Assembly: GCA_900543815.1 (NCBI GenBank)
Contig: UQST01000004.1
Coordinates: 1 to 64,000, forward strand
Source: an uncultured Prevotellaceae bacterium
Lineage (GTDB): Bacteria; Bacteroidota; Bacteroidia; Bacteroidales; Bacteroidaceae
Length of the DNA stretch: 64,000 nucleotides
Direction of reading: 5' to 3'
Shown one piece after another: positions 36,268-46,148 of this stretch. Position 1 is the stretch's first letter. Each line of letters opens with the position of its first letter. The notes below the pieces were generated by a model, which worked only from the letters and a program-made list of their open reading frames with translations, did no database searches and was not told the DNA's origin. The position numbers were made by a program, and so were the translations under genes.

Positions 36268-39200
36268 ATGAAGAAAAGACTCCTGAGTCTGTGCCTGATG
36301 GCTGTTGTGACAGTCATAGGTATGTCTGCGTGGGCGCTTCAGAAGAATACTGAAGGAGCTTACCAGATAGGTTCAGCAGAAGACCTGAAGGCTTTTGCCG
36401 AACTGGTGAATGGTGGTGAAACCCATGCTTGGGGTCAGCTGACGGCTGACATCGACTATGGTACCGAACAGACCATGATTGGTTGTGACGACTACAACTA
36501 TTGCGGTCTGTTCGATGGCCAGGGGCATACCATCAAGTACAATTTCTATCCCGATGCCGACGGCAGTGCGCTCTTCCGCAACGTGGGCACCACCGGACAG
36601 ATCAAGAACCTGCATGTGGTGGGCAACATCACCACCTCGAAGAAGTACGCTGCCGGCCTTGTGGTGTGGAACAGCGGTGCCATCAGCAACTGTGTATCCG
36701 AGTTGACCGTCAACTCCGGCGTGGCTGGCGACGCTACGCATGGTGGAGTGGTGGCAGTGGCAGCCCAGGGTACATTCATCAGCAACTGCGTGAGCCGCAT
36801 CGTCATCAAGGGCGCGAGCACCGAGTGCTGCGGTGGAATCGTGGGTTGGGCTGATGGACGCACCAACATACAGAACTGCATCGCGGTGAACAACGAGGGA
36901 GATTTCAAGATCACCGATGCAAGCGCAGCCTTCGGACGCAAAGGGAGCAACCTGGTAGCCTTTGATGCCGCCAAGTATGTGGAGTTCCGTGCGGGAACCG
37001 ACAAGGATGCCCGCCAGCAAGGAGCCTGCTACAACAACTTTGCCCTCAAGCAGTGGAGCAAGGATGATGCCAATGTGGCCGACGGGACTTTCGTCTCTGC
37101 CGACGACCTCACAGGCGGCAAGGTGTGCTACATGCTCAATAATGACCAGAGGGAAATCGTGTGGCGGCAGACCATCGGCAAGGACCCCTGCCCCCTGCCA
37201 GGCATCTTCGGCGAGGGCCACGGACAGGTGTATGCATCGGTGGCAACCGGTTGCAAGGGCCGTGTAGAGGTGGCCGACGGAGCCGAAGCCCCTGTGATGA
37301 CCTACAGCAATACACCTTCGGGAGTGACAGCAGCCGCCCACACGTGGGACAACGGCGTGTGCACCACCTGCGGATACTTTGACAACGACCACCTGGCAGT
37401 GGACCATGTGGATGGCTACCACATGGTGACCAGCGCCGAGGACCTCAACTGGTGTGAGATAAAGAACCAGGTGAGCGACGGAGGACGCTTCTCCATGAAG
37501 CAGATGAACGATATAGAGATCACCCCGCACAAGGGTTATCCCGTGTTCAATCTGGGCAACTGGTTTGACGGAGAGTACAATGGACAGGGTCACAACCTGA
37601 CCATCGACATCGACTTCACCGACCTGGTGAAGACCTCCTATGCCGCTCTCTTCCCCCAGGCATCGGGCTTGATAGAGAACCTCTGCCTGCACGGAACGGT
37701 GAAGACAAGCCATAACTTTGCCGGTTCGGTGGTGGGAATTTCACAGAGAAGCACCCTCAAGCTGCGCAATATCTACAGTGACGTGACCGTGCAGACCACC
37801 AAGACAGGCGATGCCACATGCGGTGGTATCATAGGCAAGACCAATGGCGTTTTCTCCATGGAGAACGTGATCTTTGCCGGCAAGGTGGTTGGCGTGGAGG
37901 GAACAACCAACTGCGGAGGCATCTGCGGATGGGCCGGTCACCGTATCCAGATGAGTAATGTGGCTATGGTGGGCGAGATAGAAGGTATAGGCAATGATAC
38001 CCACAGCTTCAGCCGCAACCCTCAGTCGCTGAAGTCGGTCAACTGCTGGTGCAGCCCCACCACAGGAGCACCCAAGCAGGATGGAGCAGTCTCTTATTAC
38101 GAGGGCGATGACCTGACGAGCGGAGCACTGGCCTATGCGCTCAACGGCAACGTCAACGGCGGCGGGAACTATTATCAGACCGTCAACACAGATGCTGCCC
38201 CTTATCCCTTCATGACGGGTAATCACCAGAAGGTGTATGCCCGGCCGTCGGGCGGATACAGGTGCGACGGAAAACCTCTGGGCAATGTGGAGTATGTGAA
38301 CGCCGACCCCGGAGCGCCCACATATCCTTCCCATAAGTTTGCAGATGGCTTCTGCACAGAGTGCGGCGACGTGGATCCCAATTATATAACCGCTGCAGAG
38401 GACGGATGGTACGAGATATCCACTCCGCAGCAGCTGCTCTGGTGGGCATATTATGCCGCCAAGAAGAACCTGGGAGCCAAGGGAAGACTGACTGACGACA
38501 TCGACATGCAGGGCATCGACAACTATCCCATCGTGGGCCGGGAGGGCAACCCCTTCTATGGCAGCTTCGACGGACAGTTCCATGTCATCAGTAACCTGGT
38601 CATCAATCACCCCAGCGAGAACGGCGTAGGCTTCATCGGCTTCATCAACAGCGTGCCTGCCGATGCCGAGCACAAGGATGACGACCGCAAGCAGAACCCT
38701 GTCTTCATCCGCAACCTCACTCTGGATGAAAGCTGCGAGGTGACCGGCTATGCCTACGTGGGCGGTATCCTGGGTGGCACATCGGACTGGCAAGGACTGG
38801 TGCAGGTGCAGAACTGCGTGGTGCAGTGCAAGGTGTTTGCCTTGGGAGGTGCCAATGCAGGCGGCATACACGGAGTATGTATGGGCGGCTCATGCGCTAT
38901 CCATGTGGATAACTGCGGCGTGACTTCTACCGTGAGAGGTTATAAGGAGTGCGGCGTAATATCGGGCTGGATGGGTTCCTACGGCAAGCTCTCCAACTGC
39001 TGGTCCATCTCTCAGGTCTATGAAGAGAAGCAGGAGATAGACAAGAACAGCGCGCCTACGGTGGATCCATGCAAGAACTTCGTGCGCAAAAAGAACTGTG
39101 AATGCAAGAACAACTGGTGGATATATGAGCAGAAGGACGTAGTGAACCACACCTTCAAGATGGATATCGTGCCCACCGGAGAGCTGGCATGGGTGCTGAA

Positions 39201-42200
39201 CGGCAAGCAGTTCAAGGAGCCGGTATGGTACCAGCGTGTGGGTGACGACGAAGTACCCTACCTGGATGAGCGCCGTGGAGTGGTGGCCAAACTGGGTGAC
39301 AAGTACTATAGTATATATGATGAGGCTTCGCTCACAGAGGCGGTGGAGGTCGTGAAGAACGATAATGACTACATGGTCAACGACGCTCTGGCCAACAGCG
39401 AAGTGCGCATGCAGTTGGGCGAGAAGTGCACTGAGCTGGACAACTGTGCCAGCTATCTCGACCTGGCCAATGCCATGGATTCCATCAATGTGTATGTTGC
39501 CAAGGTAAAGGCAAGCCAGAAGATTTACCAGGCTTATGACGCCAAGTGTAAGGAGGTGATAGCCTATATGGACACACATGACGACTTTGAAGGTGACGTG
39601 AGAGATGCCCTCCAGAACTATCTCAACGAGCTGGAGGAGCCCAGTGATGAGAATCCCATAGGCTCTTATCTCTATGTGGTGGATGCCCGCGAGGCGGCTG
39701 ACTCACTCGTGCAGAAGGAGACCGAGCGCGTGGGCAAGTGGCTCCAGGAGGCCGTCAATACAGGCTACATGGCTGGTTCGGATGTGACCCGGCTCATCAC
39801 CAACCCCACTTTCAGCAACAAGTTCAACGGCTGGCAGGGACAGGTGGGCACATCGGTAAGCGGCAAGGTGACCACTAAGGATGCCGAGCCAAAGGAGGTA
39901 TATGCCGGAGAAACATGGTCGCGCACCCTCGACATGCACCAGACCCTCACGGGACTGAAGCCCGGACTCTATCTGCTGAAGCTCTCCGGTGCCTACCGCC
40001 CCGTGAATGACCGCTACAGCTACAACCATGCAGCCACCTTCTATGCCAATGACAATGCCAACTATCTGATGACTGTCATCGAGGATCCAGTGATGGTAAA
40101 TGACACCATCGAGCAGGTGAACTGCAACCTCCACGGCAGTACGACCGACTACGCTATCTACTCCGACGGCGTTTCCACCAATGGTGATAACGGTGCAGAA
40201 CTGGTGGGATATGTGACGCGTAGCTCTTACGGAATGGCTGTTGCAGCCAGCTATGGCCGCTACACCAACTATATCGCTGCCCAGGTGGGCGATGACGGTG
40301 AGCTGACCATCGGCATCAAGAGCCCCTCGTTCGGCTATGGTCAGGACTGGCTGGGCTACTCCGACCTTCGTCTCAAGTATCTGGGTGATGCCGATGACGA
40401 CAGTTCATCAGATGTTGACCTGGCGTTGCAGAGCCAGTTGGCACGCCTGAACACCATCCTGGAGAAGTATGTTCCCAGCGACGGAGTCATCCAGAATGTC
40501 CACTACGCACCGGCTTATCCTGCCGCACTGCAGGACGAAATGGCCCAGGCAAAGGCTCAGGCCGAGGCTGCAGGCACGGTGGAGGAGAAGATGCAGAGCA
40601 TCAGCCAGCTCTCTTCACTCTTCCAGAAGCTCTATGAAGCCAAGATGGCTTACATATATTATTATGGTATAGCCTACTTCACAGAGACCCTCGCAGGCAT
40701 GCTGGAGCCGAACATAAGCATGGAGGAGTACAGCAAGATGCTGGAGATGAGCGACAAGATGATAGAAAGATACCAGACCGGTTCGCTCACGGTAGAGGAA
40801 GCACTCCATCCCGCAGAACTCCAGCAGGAGCCTCTGTTCAGCCTGGTTCCCAAGACGGACGAGGATGGAACATTCCATCTGTCGGCTCCCAAGCACCTGA
40901 TGGCGTTCTCCGCTGCCGTTTCTGCAGGCATGCACAACATCAATGCAGTGCTTGACAACGATATCGACATGGCTGGCTTCCGCTATGCACCTGCCGGTGC
41001 TGCAAACGAGTCAGTGAAGCCCGATGACTATGTCAGATACACCGGCACGTTCGACGGAAAGCGGCACACCATCAGCAATCTCACTATCGGTTCGGCTGAA
41101 CAGCCATATTCGGCCGAGGGTGCAGCACTCCTGGCCAAGATGCAGAATGCGATCGTGAAGGATCTGCAGCTGCAGGCAGTCATCACTTCAAGCAAGAAAT
41201 ACATCGCAGGTATTGCCAGCCACACAAGCGGCAAGAGCAAACTGCAGAACTGCTCAGTGAATGCCGTGATGAACTCCACGCTGTCGGGCGATGCCACCAA
41301 CGGCGGTCTGGTAGCTGTGAACGACGATGAAGGCACCTGCATAACGGACTGCTACGTGCATGCTGTCATGCTGGGTGAGAATGCCGGCAAGTGTGGCGGA
41401 ATCGTCGGCTGGGCTTCTGGCAAGGTCACAGTGAGGAACTGTCTCGCCATCAACGAGATTCCTGCCGAAGGCGGCATACAGACCGACGGCTGCAACTCCA
41501 TTAGCCGTAACCCAGACAACTGCACGGCAGAGAACACCTACTACACTCTGGCAATGGGTGATACCGACAAGGGAACCAAGACGACCTTCAAGGCTTTGAG
41601 CAGCGGAGAGGTGACCTGGAAGCTGAACGGCTCCAAGGGCGACGGTGCATGGTACCAGACTCTGGGCACCGACACCATTCCTCATCTCTATTCAGGTGAC
41701 AAGGTGTGGTATTCAGGCGGCGAGTATGTCAACGAGGAGCCCATCGTGGAACTCAACGCATTTGCCTTCAACGTGCGTGGCAACACAACAGCCGACGACG
41801 TGAAGGTTCATTACACCCTGAACGCACCTGCCCGCGCTGTGGATGTAGTCTTCTACAACGGCGACACTCAGGTGGCTTCTATTGCCTCTGAAGGTCTCGA
41901 CAAGGGTGCTCACACAGTGACCGTTCCCAACTCACAGCTCGCTGCCAACGGCACCACACTCCGCTTCGAGGTGAAGGTGACAGGCTTCGGCAGCAAGGAT
42001 CTGGCCAAGGTGGGCGAAAGCTACAGCGTGTGGAACCCCTTCGGACTGGCTTGCAACAATGTGCCAAGCAGTGCAGGATTCGGACAGACCTACCTGATAG
42101 AGACTCAGCCGCAGGTGGGCGTGGGATATGACAACGGCAAAAAGACCGGCTATATCTCTGACACCAACCACTCAGCGCTCTATGCCTTCGATGCGGACTT

Positions 42201-43245
42201 CCAGCAGATAATGAACAAGGACGGTCAGCCCGGCTTCAAGGGCGGTCTGGACACCAAGTTCGGCCTCTTTGCACACGAGAGCGGCCAGTATGACCTGAAG
42301 ACCGTGCGCGTAAGCAGAGACGGCAGAGTGTTTGTGGGTCGTGGAAACGGCTTGACAAACAGCCCCATCGTGGAGGTTAACCCTGCCGACCTGAACGCTG
42401 ACTTCACTCCTCTCTTTACCGCAGGCAAGCTCGATGAGAACACTGGTATCGTATATACAGGCGACGGTGCAGAGCAGGCACGCATGGTGAGCAGCTTCGA
42501 CGTGGAAGGTGAGGGAGCCAATCTCAGGCTGTGGGTGCTGGGCAACCAGCATTCTGACGGAGCGTTCAACTACTCTGACTATGCTTGCCATACCTACAAT
42601 CTGGGTACAGCCAGCGCATGGGTAGGTGCAGCCAGCTCCGTGTTCGAACCTCTCACAGGCCGTTACACCATTGCTCCCAAGTATGTGAACGTGATGTCTG
42701 ACCAGCGTGGTGGCCTCTGGTATGTGCAGTATCGTGATACTCCCACCGAACAGCAGCCTTCACTGAAGCACTACAATGCCGAGGGCAAGGAGGACTTCAG
42801 CGACATCACTACTTCGCTCAAGGGAGGTGCCATGGCAATGTCGCCTGACGGTGAGACCTTTGCACTGCCTCTGAAGGACCATAAGGTCATCATCTACACC
42901 ACTGACTATGCGCCCAACCCGCTGGGCAAAATCTTCCTCAACCAGGTTGGAACCTTCACCATAGAGGAGGATTATGCCACTGCCATGGCATTTGACTATG
43001 CCGGCAACCTCTATGTGGCTTCCGAGTCAACTGAGACAGTGACCCGCTACACCGTTCCTCGTGCAAACAAGGTGGCGGTTACTCCCGCAGCTGCAACCAT
43101 CCAGGTGGGTGATGCCACCGGCATTGATGCAGTGGAGTCAGAAGGCAACGCCGACGCTGCCATCTATAATGTAGCCGGCCAGCGACTGCCCAAGACTCAG
43201 AAGGGAGTCAACATCGTCAATGGTAAAAAGGTGATGGTCAAGTGA
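36268..43245 (+). CDS. giant secreted multi-domain beta-helix protein, paralogue 2
   Basis: 2325 residues with the same order of parts as the preceding gene: signal peptide MKKRLLSLCLMAVVTVIGMS then AWA, beta-helix modules opening YQIGSAEDLKAF...LTADIDYG...FDGQGHTIKYN, CTTCGYFD near 365 and CTECGDVD near 697, helical stretch, galactose-binding-like domain (about 1175-1370), helical stretch, a further beta-helix module, Ig-like and propeller-like parts, and the tail KGVNIVNGKKVMVK. Divergence is spread along the whole length, so the duplication is old, yet promoter, leader, 88-bp 3' repeat and terminator are all matched. Likely exported by a route recognising the C-terminal tail. Substrate unknown. 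Confidence 0.8.
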   Translation: MKKRLLSLCLMAVVTVIGMSAWALQKNTEGAYQIGSAEDLKAFAELVNGGETHAWGQLTADIDYGTEQTMIGCDDYNYCGLFDGQGHTIKYNFYPDADGSALFRNVGTTGQIKNLHVVGNITTSKKYAAGLVVWNSGAISNCVSELTVNSGVAGDATHGGVVAVAAQGTFISNCVSRIVIKGASTECCGGIVGWADGRTNIQNCIAVNNEGDFKITDASAAFGRKGSNLVAFDAAKYVEFRAGTDKDARQQGACYNNFALKQWSKDDANVADGTFVSADDLTGGKVCYMLNNDQREIVWRQTIGKDPCPLPGIFGEGHGQVYASVATGCKGRVEVADGAEAPVMTYSNTPSGVTAAAHTWDNGVCTTCGYFDNDHLAVDHVDGYHMVTSAEDLNWCEIKNQVSDGGRFSMKQMNDIEITPHKGYPVFNLGNWFDGEYNGQGHNLTIDIDFTDLVKTSYAALFPQASGLIENLCLHGTVKTSHNFAGSVVGISQRSTLKLRNIYSDVTVQTTKTGDATCGGIIGKTNGVFSMENVIFAGKVVGVEGTTNCGGICGWAGHRIQMSNVAMVGEIEGIGNDTHSFSRNPQSLKSVNCWCSPTTGAPKQDGAVSYYEGDDLTSGALAYALNGNVNGGGNYYQTVNTDAAPYPFMTGNHQKVYARPSGGYRCDGKPLGNVEYVNADPGAPTYPSHKFADGFCTECGDVDPNYITAAEDGWYEISTPQQLLWWAYYAAKKNLGAKGRLTDDIDMQGIDNYPIVGREGNPFYGSFDGQFHVISNLVINHPSENGVGFIGFINSVPADAEHKDDDRKQNPVFIRNLTLDESCEVTGYAYVGGILGGTSDWQGLVQVQNCVVQCKVFALGGANAGGIHGVCMGGSCAIHVDNCGVTSTVRGYKECGVISGWMGSYGKLSNCWSISQVYEEKQEIDKNSAPTVDPCKNFVRKKNCECKNNWWIYEQKDVVNHTFKMDIVPTGELAWVLNGKQFKEPVWYQRVGDDEVPYLDERRGVVAKLGDKYYSIYDEASLTEAVEVVKNDNDYMVNDALANSEVRMQLGEKCTELDNCASYLDLANAMDSINVYVAKVKASQKIYQAYDAKCKEVIAYMDTHDDFEGDVRDALQNYLNELEEPSDENPIGSYLYVVDAREAADSLVQKETERVGKWLQEAVNTGYMAGSDVTRLITNPTFSNKFNGWQGQVGTSVSGKVTTKDAEPKEVYAGETWSRTLDMHQTLTGLKPGLYLLKLSGAYRPVNDRYSYNHAATFYANDNANYLMTVIEDPVMVNDTIEQVNCNLHGSTTDYAIYSDGVSTNGDNGAELVGYVTRSSYGMAVAASYGRYTNYIAAQVGDDGELTIGIKSPSFGYGQDWLGYSDLRLKYLGDADDDSSSDVDLALQSQLARLNTILEKYVPSDGVIQNVHYAPAYPAALQDEMAQAKAQAEAAGTVEEKMQSISQLSSLFQKLYEAKMAYIYYYGIAYFTETLAGMLEPNISMEEYSKMLEMSDKMIERYQTGSLTVEEALHPAELQQEPLFSLVPKTDEDGTFHLSAPKHLMAFSAAVSAGMHNINAVLDNDIDMAGFRYAPAGAANESVKPDDYVRYTGTFDGKRHTISNLTIGSAEQPYSAEGAALLAKMQNAIVKDLQLQAVITSSKKYIAGIASHTSGKSKLQNCSVNAVMNSTLSGDATNGGLVAVNDDEGTCITDCYVHAVMLGENAGKCGGIVGWASGKVTVRNCLAINEIPAEGGIQTDGCNSISRNPDNCTAENTYYTLAMGDTDKGTKTTFKALSSGEVTWKLNGSKGDGAWYQTLGTDTIPHLYSGDKVWYSGGEYVNEEPIVELNAFAFNVRGNTTADDVKVHYTLNAPARAVDVVFYNGDTQVASIASEGLDKGAHTVTVPNSQLAANGTTLRFEVKVTGFGSKDLAKVGESYSVWNPFGLACNNVPSSAGFGQTYLIETQPQVGVGYDNGKKTGYISDTNHSALYAFDADFQQIMNKDGQPGFKGGLDTKFGLFAHESGQYDLKTVRVSRDGRVFVGRGNGLTNSPIVEVNPADLNADFTPLFTAGKLDENTGIVYTGDGAEQARMVSSFDVEGEGANLRLWVLGNQHSDGAFNYSDYACHTYNLGTASAWVGAASSVFEPLTGRYTIAPKYVNVMSDQRGGLWYVQYRDTPTEQQPSLKHYNAEGKEDFSDITTSLKGGAMAMSPDGETFALPLKDHKVIIYTTDYAPNPLGKIFLNQVGTFTIEEDYATAMAFDYAGNLYVASESTETVTRYTVPRANKVAVTPAAATIQVGDATGIDAVESEGNADAAIYNVAGQRLPKTQKGVNIVNGKKVMVK

Positions 43246-43333
43246 GAGGAGTGAACCGAAAGCCCTCAGGCTTTAGGCTTCAATCCCGAACGCCCAATCA
43301 TCTCGGTGGAACACCAAGGTGATGGTCAAGTGA
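43243..43333 (+). repeat. 88-bp duplication at the 3' end of giant gene 2
   Basis: The stop codon and its surroundings (GATGGTCAAGTGAGAGGAGT) recur exactly 88 bp downstream (stops at 43243 and 43331), with the same inner hairpin as after paralogue 1. Confidence 0.88.
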
Positions 43334-43391
43334 GAGGAGTGAGCTGAAAGCCCCTGTGGGTATTCGGCGAATCCGTCACAGAACATAAATG

Positions 43392-43427
43392 AAAAGCCCC
43401 GCATGACATGGTTCGTGCGGGGCTTTT
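43392..43427 (+). terminator. terminator of giant gene 2
   Basis: Stem AAAAGCCCCGCA / TGCGGGGCTTTT, loop TGACATGGTTCG, near-identical to the terminator of paralogue 1. Confidence 0.85.
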
Positions 43428-43503
43428 CTGCTTCTTCTCCTGCCACAGGAACTGGTTGGGCCAACAAAACCAGTGACTTTCGGGGGGATAATGTCCCTTC
43501 TCC

Positions 43504-43534
43504 TTTGCCGTGAGACAATAATGCCGTAACTTTG
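43504..43534 (+). promoter_or_regulatory. promoter of cysS
   Basis: TTTG at 43504-43507, 19-bp spacer, TAACTTTG at 43527-43534, 27 bp before the start codon: exact consensus. Confidence 0.85.
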
Positions 43535-43561
43535 CCAGACGAATAAAACATCTGACACATT

Positions 43562-45061
43562 ATGGAACAACCACTCATTATCTACAATACACTCACGCGA
43601 CAGAAGGAGCTCTTCCGTCCCATCAACCCCGGTCATGTGGGCATGTATGTGTGCGGTCCCACCGTTTACGGCGATGCTCATTTGGGCCATGCACGTCCTG
43701 CCATCACCTTCGACCTGCTCTTCCGCTACCTGCGTCATATAGGATACAAGGTGCGCTACGTGCGTAACATCACCGATGTAGGCCACTTGGAGCACGATGC
43801 AGACGAGGGAGAAGACAAGATAGCCAAGAAGGCAAGGCTCGAGCAGCTGGAACCCATGGAGGTGGCACAGTACTTCACCAACCGCTTCCACGAGGCTATG
43901 GATGCTCTGGGATGCCTTCCGCCAAGCATCGAACCACATGCCACCGGACACATCATCGAGCAGGAGCAGCTGGTGCAGCAGATTCTGGACAACGGATATG
44001 CATACGTGAGCAACGGCAGTGTGTATTTTGATGTGGAGAAGTATAACCACGACCATCACTATGGCATACTCTCGGGCCGCGATCTGGAGAACGTCAAGGA
44101 TGCCAGCCGCAACCTGGCAGGAGTGGGCGAGAAGCGCAATCAGGCCGACTTTGCACTGTGGAAGGCTGCCCAGCCCGAGCACATCATGCGCTGGCCTTCA
44201 CCATGGAGCGAGGGCTTCCCAGGCTGGCACTGCGAGTGCACCGCCATGGGCAAGAAGTATCTGGGAGAGCACTTCGACATCCACGGTGGCGGCATGGACC
44301 TCATCTTCCCCCACCATGAGTGCGAGATAGCACAGGCTGTGGCATCGCAGGGCAGCCAGATGGTGCACTACTGGGTACACAACAACATGATTACCATCGA
44401 CGGCAAGAAGATGGGCAAGAGCTACAACAACTTCATCACCCTGCCGCAGTTCTTCAGCGGAGAGCACCCCTTGCTCAGCCAGCCCTATTCGCCCATGACC
44501 ATCCGCTTCTTCATTCTGCAGGCGCATTATCGCAGCACCGTCGATTTCGGCAACGAAGCTCTGCAGGCTGCCGAAAAGGGTCTGGCACGCCTGATGGAGG
44601 GGCTGAAGAACCTGCACCGCTTCCTGGACGGACAGAAGGTGAAGGGTCAGCCCGCCGTGGAGATGAAGTATGTGGAGGAACTCAAGCAGAAGCTCTACGA
44701 TGCGATGAACGATGACCTCAACAGCCCAATAGTCATCAGCCACCTCTTCGACGCTTGCCGTGTGGCGAACACGCTGGTAGATAAGAAGGCGAGCATCACT
44801 GCCGAAGTGGCACAGGCACTCTATACGCTCGTTGACACCTTCGTGCACGACATCCTCGGACTGGCTGAGGAGACCGGCGCAGGCAATAAGGCGCGCGAAG
44901 AAGCCTTCGGAGCAGTGGTTGACATGTTGCTCCAGCAGCGCCAGCAGGCCAAGGCAGAGAAGAACTGGGCACTCAGCGACCAGATTCGTGACCGCCTGGC
45001 CGAACTCGGTTTCGAGGTCAAGGATACCAAGGACGGCTTCTCCTGGACATTGAACAAGTAA
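43562..45061 (+). CDS. cysS: cysteinyl-tRNA synthetase
   Basis: Class I synthetase for tRNA-Cys, 499 residues. The zinc ligands are visible: Cys31 in CGPTVYGDAHLGHARP, then Cys in GWHCECTAMG and His/Glu-type ligands in HHECEIAQ. HIGH motif HLGH 40-43, KMSKS motif KKMGKSYNN near 281-289. The C-terminal helical DALR-type region follows. It has its own promoter and appears to be transcribed alone; the neighbours differ in strand or function. Confidence 0.97.
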   Translation: MEQPLIIYNTLTRQKELFRPINPGHVGMYVCGPTVYGDAHLGHARPAITFDLLFRYLRHIGYKVRYVRNITDVGHLEHDADEGEDKIAKKARLEQLEPMEVAQYFTNRFHEAMDALGCLPPSIEPHATGHIIEQEQLVQQILDNGYAYVSNGSVYFDVEKYNHDHHYGILSGRDLENVKDASRNLAGVGEKRNQADFALWKAAQPEHIMRWPSPWSEGFPGWHCECTAMGKKYLGEHFDIHGGGMDLIFPHHECEIAQAVASQGSQMVHYWVHNNMITIDGKKMGKSYNNFITLPQFFSGEHPLLSQPYSPMTIRFFILQAHYRSTVDFGNEALQAAEKGLARLMEGLKNLHRFLDGQKVKGQPAVEMKYVEELKQKLYDAMNDDLNSPIVISHLFDACRVANTLVDKKASITAEVAQALYTLVDTFVHDILGLAEETGAGNKAREEAFGAVVDMLLQQRQQAKAEKNWALSDQIRDRLAELGFEVKDTKDGFSWTLNK

Positions 45062-45089
45062 GCGGAAAGGGGGCTGCAGCCTGCCTCCC

Positions 45090-45330
45090 GACTTCCCGCA
45101 AGGGAGAGAAAGGAGCCGGGAAACCTTCTCCCTGACTTCCCGCAAGGGACTTGAGCAAGGCGGGAAAATGCCCTTCAAGCTTCTCTCAAGGGATAAAGTA
45201 AGGCTGGATAGCCTCCCACCGAATTTCCCGCAAGGGGATGAGTAGGGCAGAAGAACTGGCCTCCAGCCTCTTTCCAGGGGAGAACAGTGTGGCTTTTGAG
45301 GCCGCTCTTGGGAAGCCCGCAAGGCGGACC
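45090..45330. repeat. 44-bp tandem array after cysS
   Basis: A core like GACTTCCCGCAAGGGA starts at 45090, 45134, 45178, 45222, 45266 and 45310: six units, exact 44-bp (2 x 22) steps, diverging gradually. Alternate halves contain a GGxxGGGAAA-like second core. Confidence 0.88.
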
Positions 45331-45356
45331 GTCGGCATAAGAACAATACTATAATG

Positions 45357-45399
45357 ATGAGAGCAGAGCGAAGGGAATGGCCCTTCACCCTGCTCTCAT
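45357..45399 (+). terminator. hairpin terminator between cysS and fur
   Basis: ATGAGAGCAG...GAAGGG / CCCTTC...CTGCTCTCAT stem with two small bulges, followed by TGTTTTCC. It lies between converging genes. Confidence 0.7.
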
Positions 45400-45451
45400 T
45401 GTTTTCCCTGCGCCCTTCGGTGGGGCGGGAGAGGTAGGCTGGTCAGATGAT

Positions 45452-45539
45452 GCAGTGCGGTGCACCGGCCATCGCAGCGTGCTGCATCAGTCATCGCAGC
45501 GCGGTGCGCAGGCACATGCAGCGCACTGCGTTTTCCGGC
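45452..45539 (+). repeat. 4 x 22-bp dyad repeat element, copy 4
   Basis: Units at 45452, 45474, 45496 and 45518 with GCAGCGTGCTGC-like dyads. The last ends in GCACTGCGTTTTCCGG, like copies 1 and 5. Confidence 0.9.
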
Positions 45540-45635
45540 GCTTCCCTTCAGCCGTGTTCCGTGAGCCTGTCTGCTTGGTGCGTCAGCCTTGCATGCCCGT
45601 CTCCATTAAGGTGCTGCCAGGCCGACCAGGAAGCT

Positions 45636-46070
45636 TCATCTGTGCCTGGCATTACGCTCCTCCTGGCATTCCGGGCAAATCCCCTTGATCATGAGGCTGA
45701 TGGCATGAGGCAGGAAGCCCTCTGGCAGAGGTACTTGCGGCACACGTATGTCGTGCAGGCAGAAGGTTCGCTGGCATCGCTCACAGTAGAAGTGCCCGTG
45801 CTGGTCGTCGTGTGCATGATGGTCATTACTGGTACACAACTCGTAGCGAAGTGCGCCGCTGCCGTCCTCTATGCCGTGTATCAGGTGGTGCTCAAGGAAG
45901 AGCGTGAGCGTGCGGAAGATGGTGCTTCGCTCGGCGTTGGGCATCCTCTCCTCCATTTCCTTGAGCGAGAGCGGGCGCTGGCTGCGCTCCAACTCGCGAT
46001 AGACAAGCAGCCTCATGGCGGTGGGCTTCACGCCCATCTGCTCCATCCTCTGTTCTGACTCGTGTGACAT
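45636..46070 (-). CDS. Fur-family metal-dependent repressor
   Basis: 144 residues starting at MSHESEQ (46070); the 24-residue extension upstream looks non-coding. Winged helix at about 10-85 (TAMRLLVYRELERSQRPLSL, AERSTIFRTLTLFLEHHLIH), then the metal-binding half with HHAHDDQHGHFYCERC and GICPEC, i.e. two CxxC pairs forming the structural zinc site and a histidine cluster. Whether it senses iron, zinc or peroxide cannot be read. It starts 78 bp past the stop of the nucleoside kinase and is on the same strand. Confidence 0.88.
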   Translation of the reverse strand: MSHESEQRMEQMGVKPTAMRLLVYRELERSQRPLSLKEMEERMPNAERSTIFRTLTLFLEHHLIHGIEDGSGALRYELCTSNDHHAHDDQHGHFYCERCQRTFCLHDIRVPQVPLPEGFLPHAISLMIKGICPECQEERNARHR

Positions 46071-46148
46071 AGTGACTGGTAAGGGTGATAGAAATCGGTT
46101 TCGTGCGGAGGGCAGATGGCAGTGGGTGGTGCATCTGCCCACCTGTGG

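Noticed and set aside
46071..46142. Longer start for the Fur-family gene
   Set aside because: The extension has no family similarity and MSHESEQ gives the normal length.
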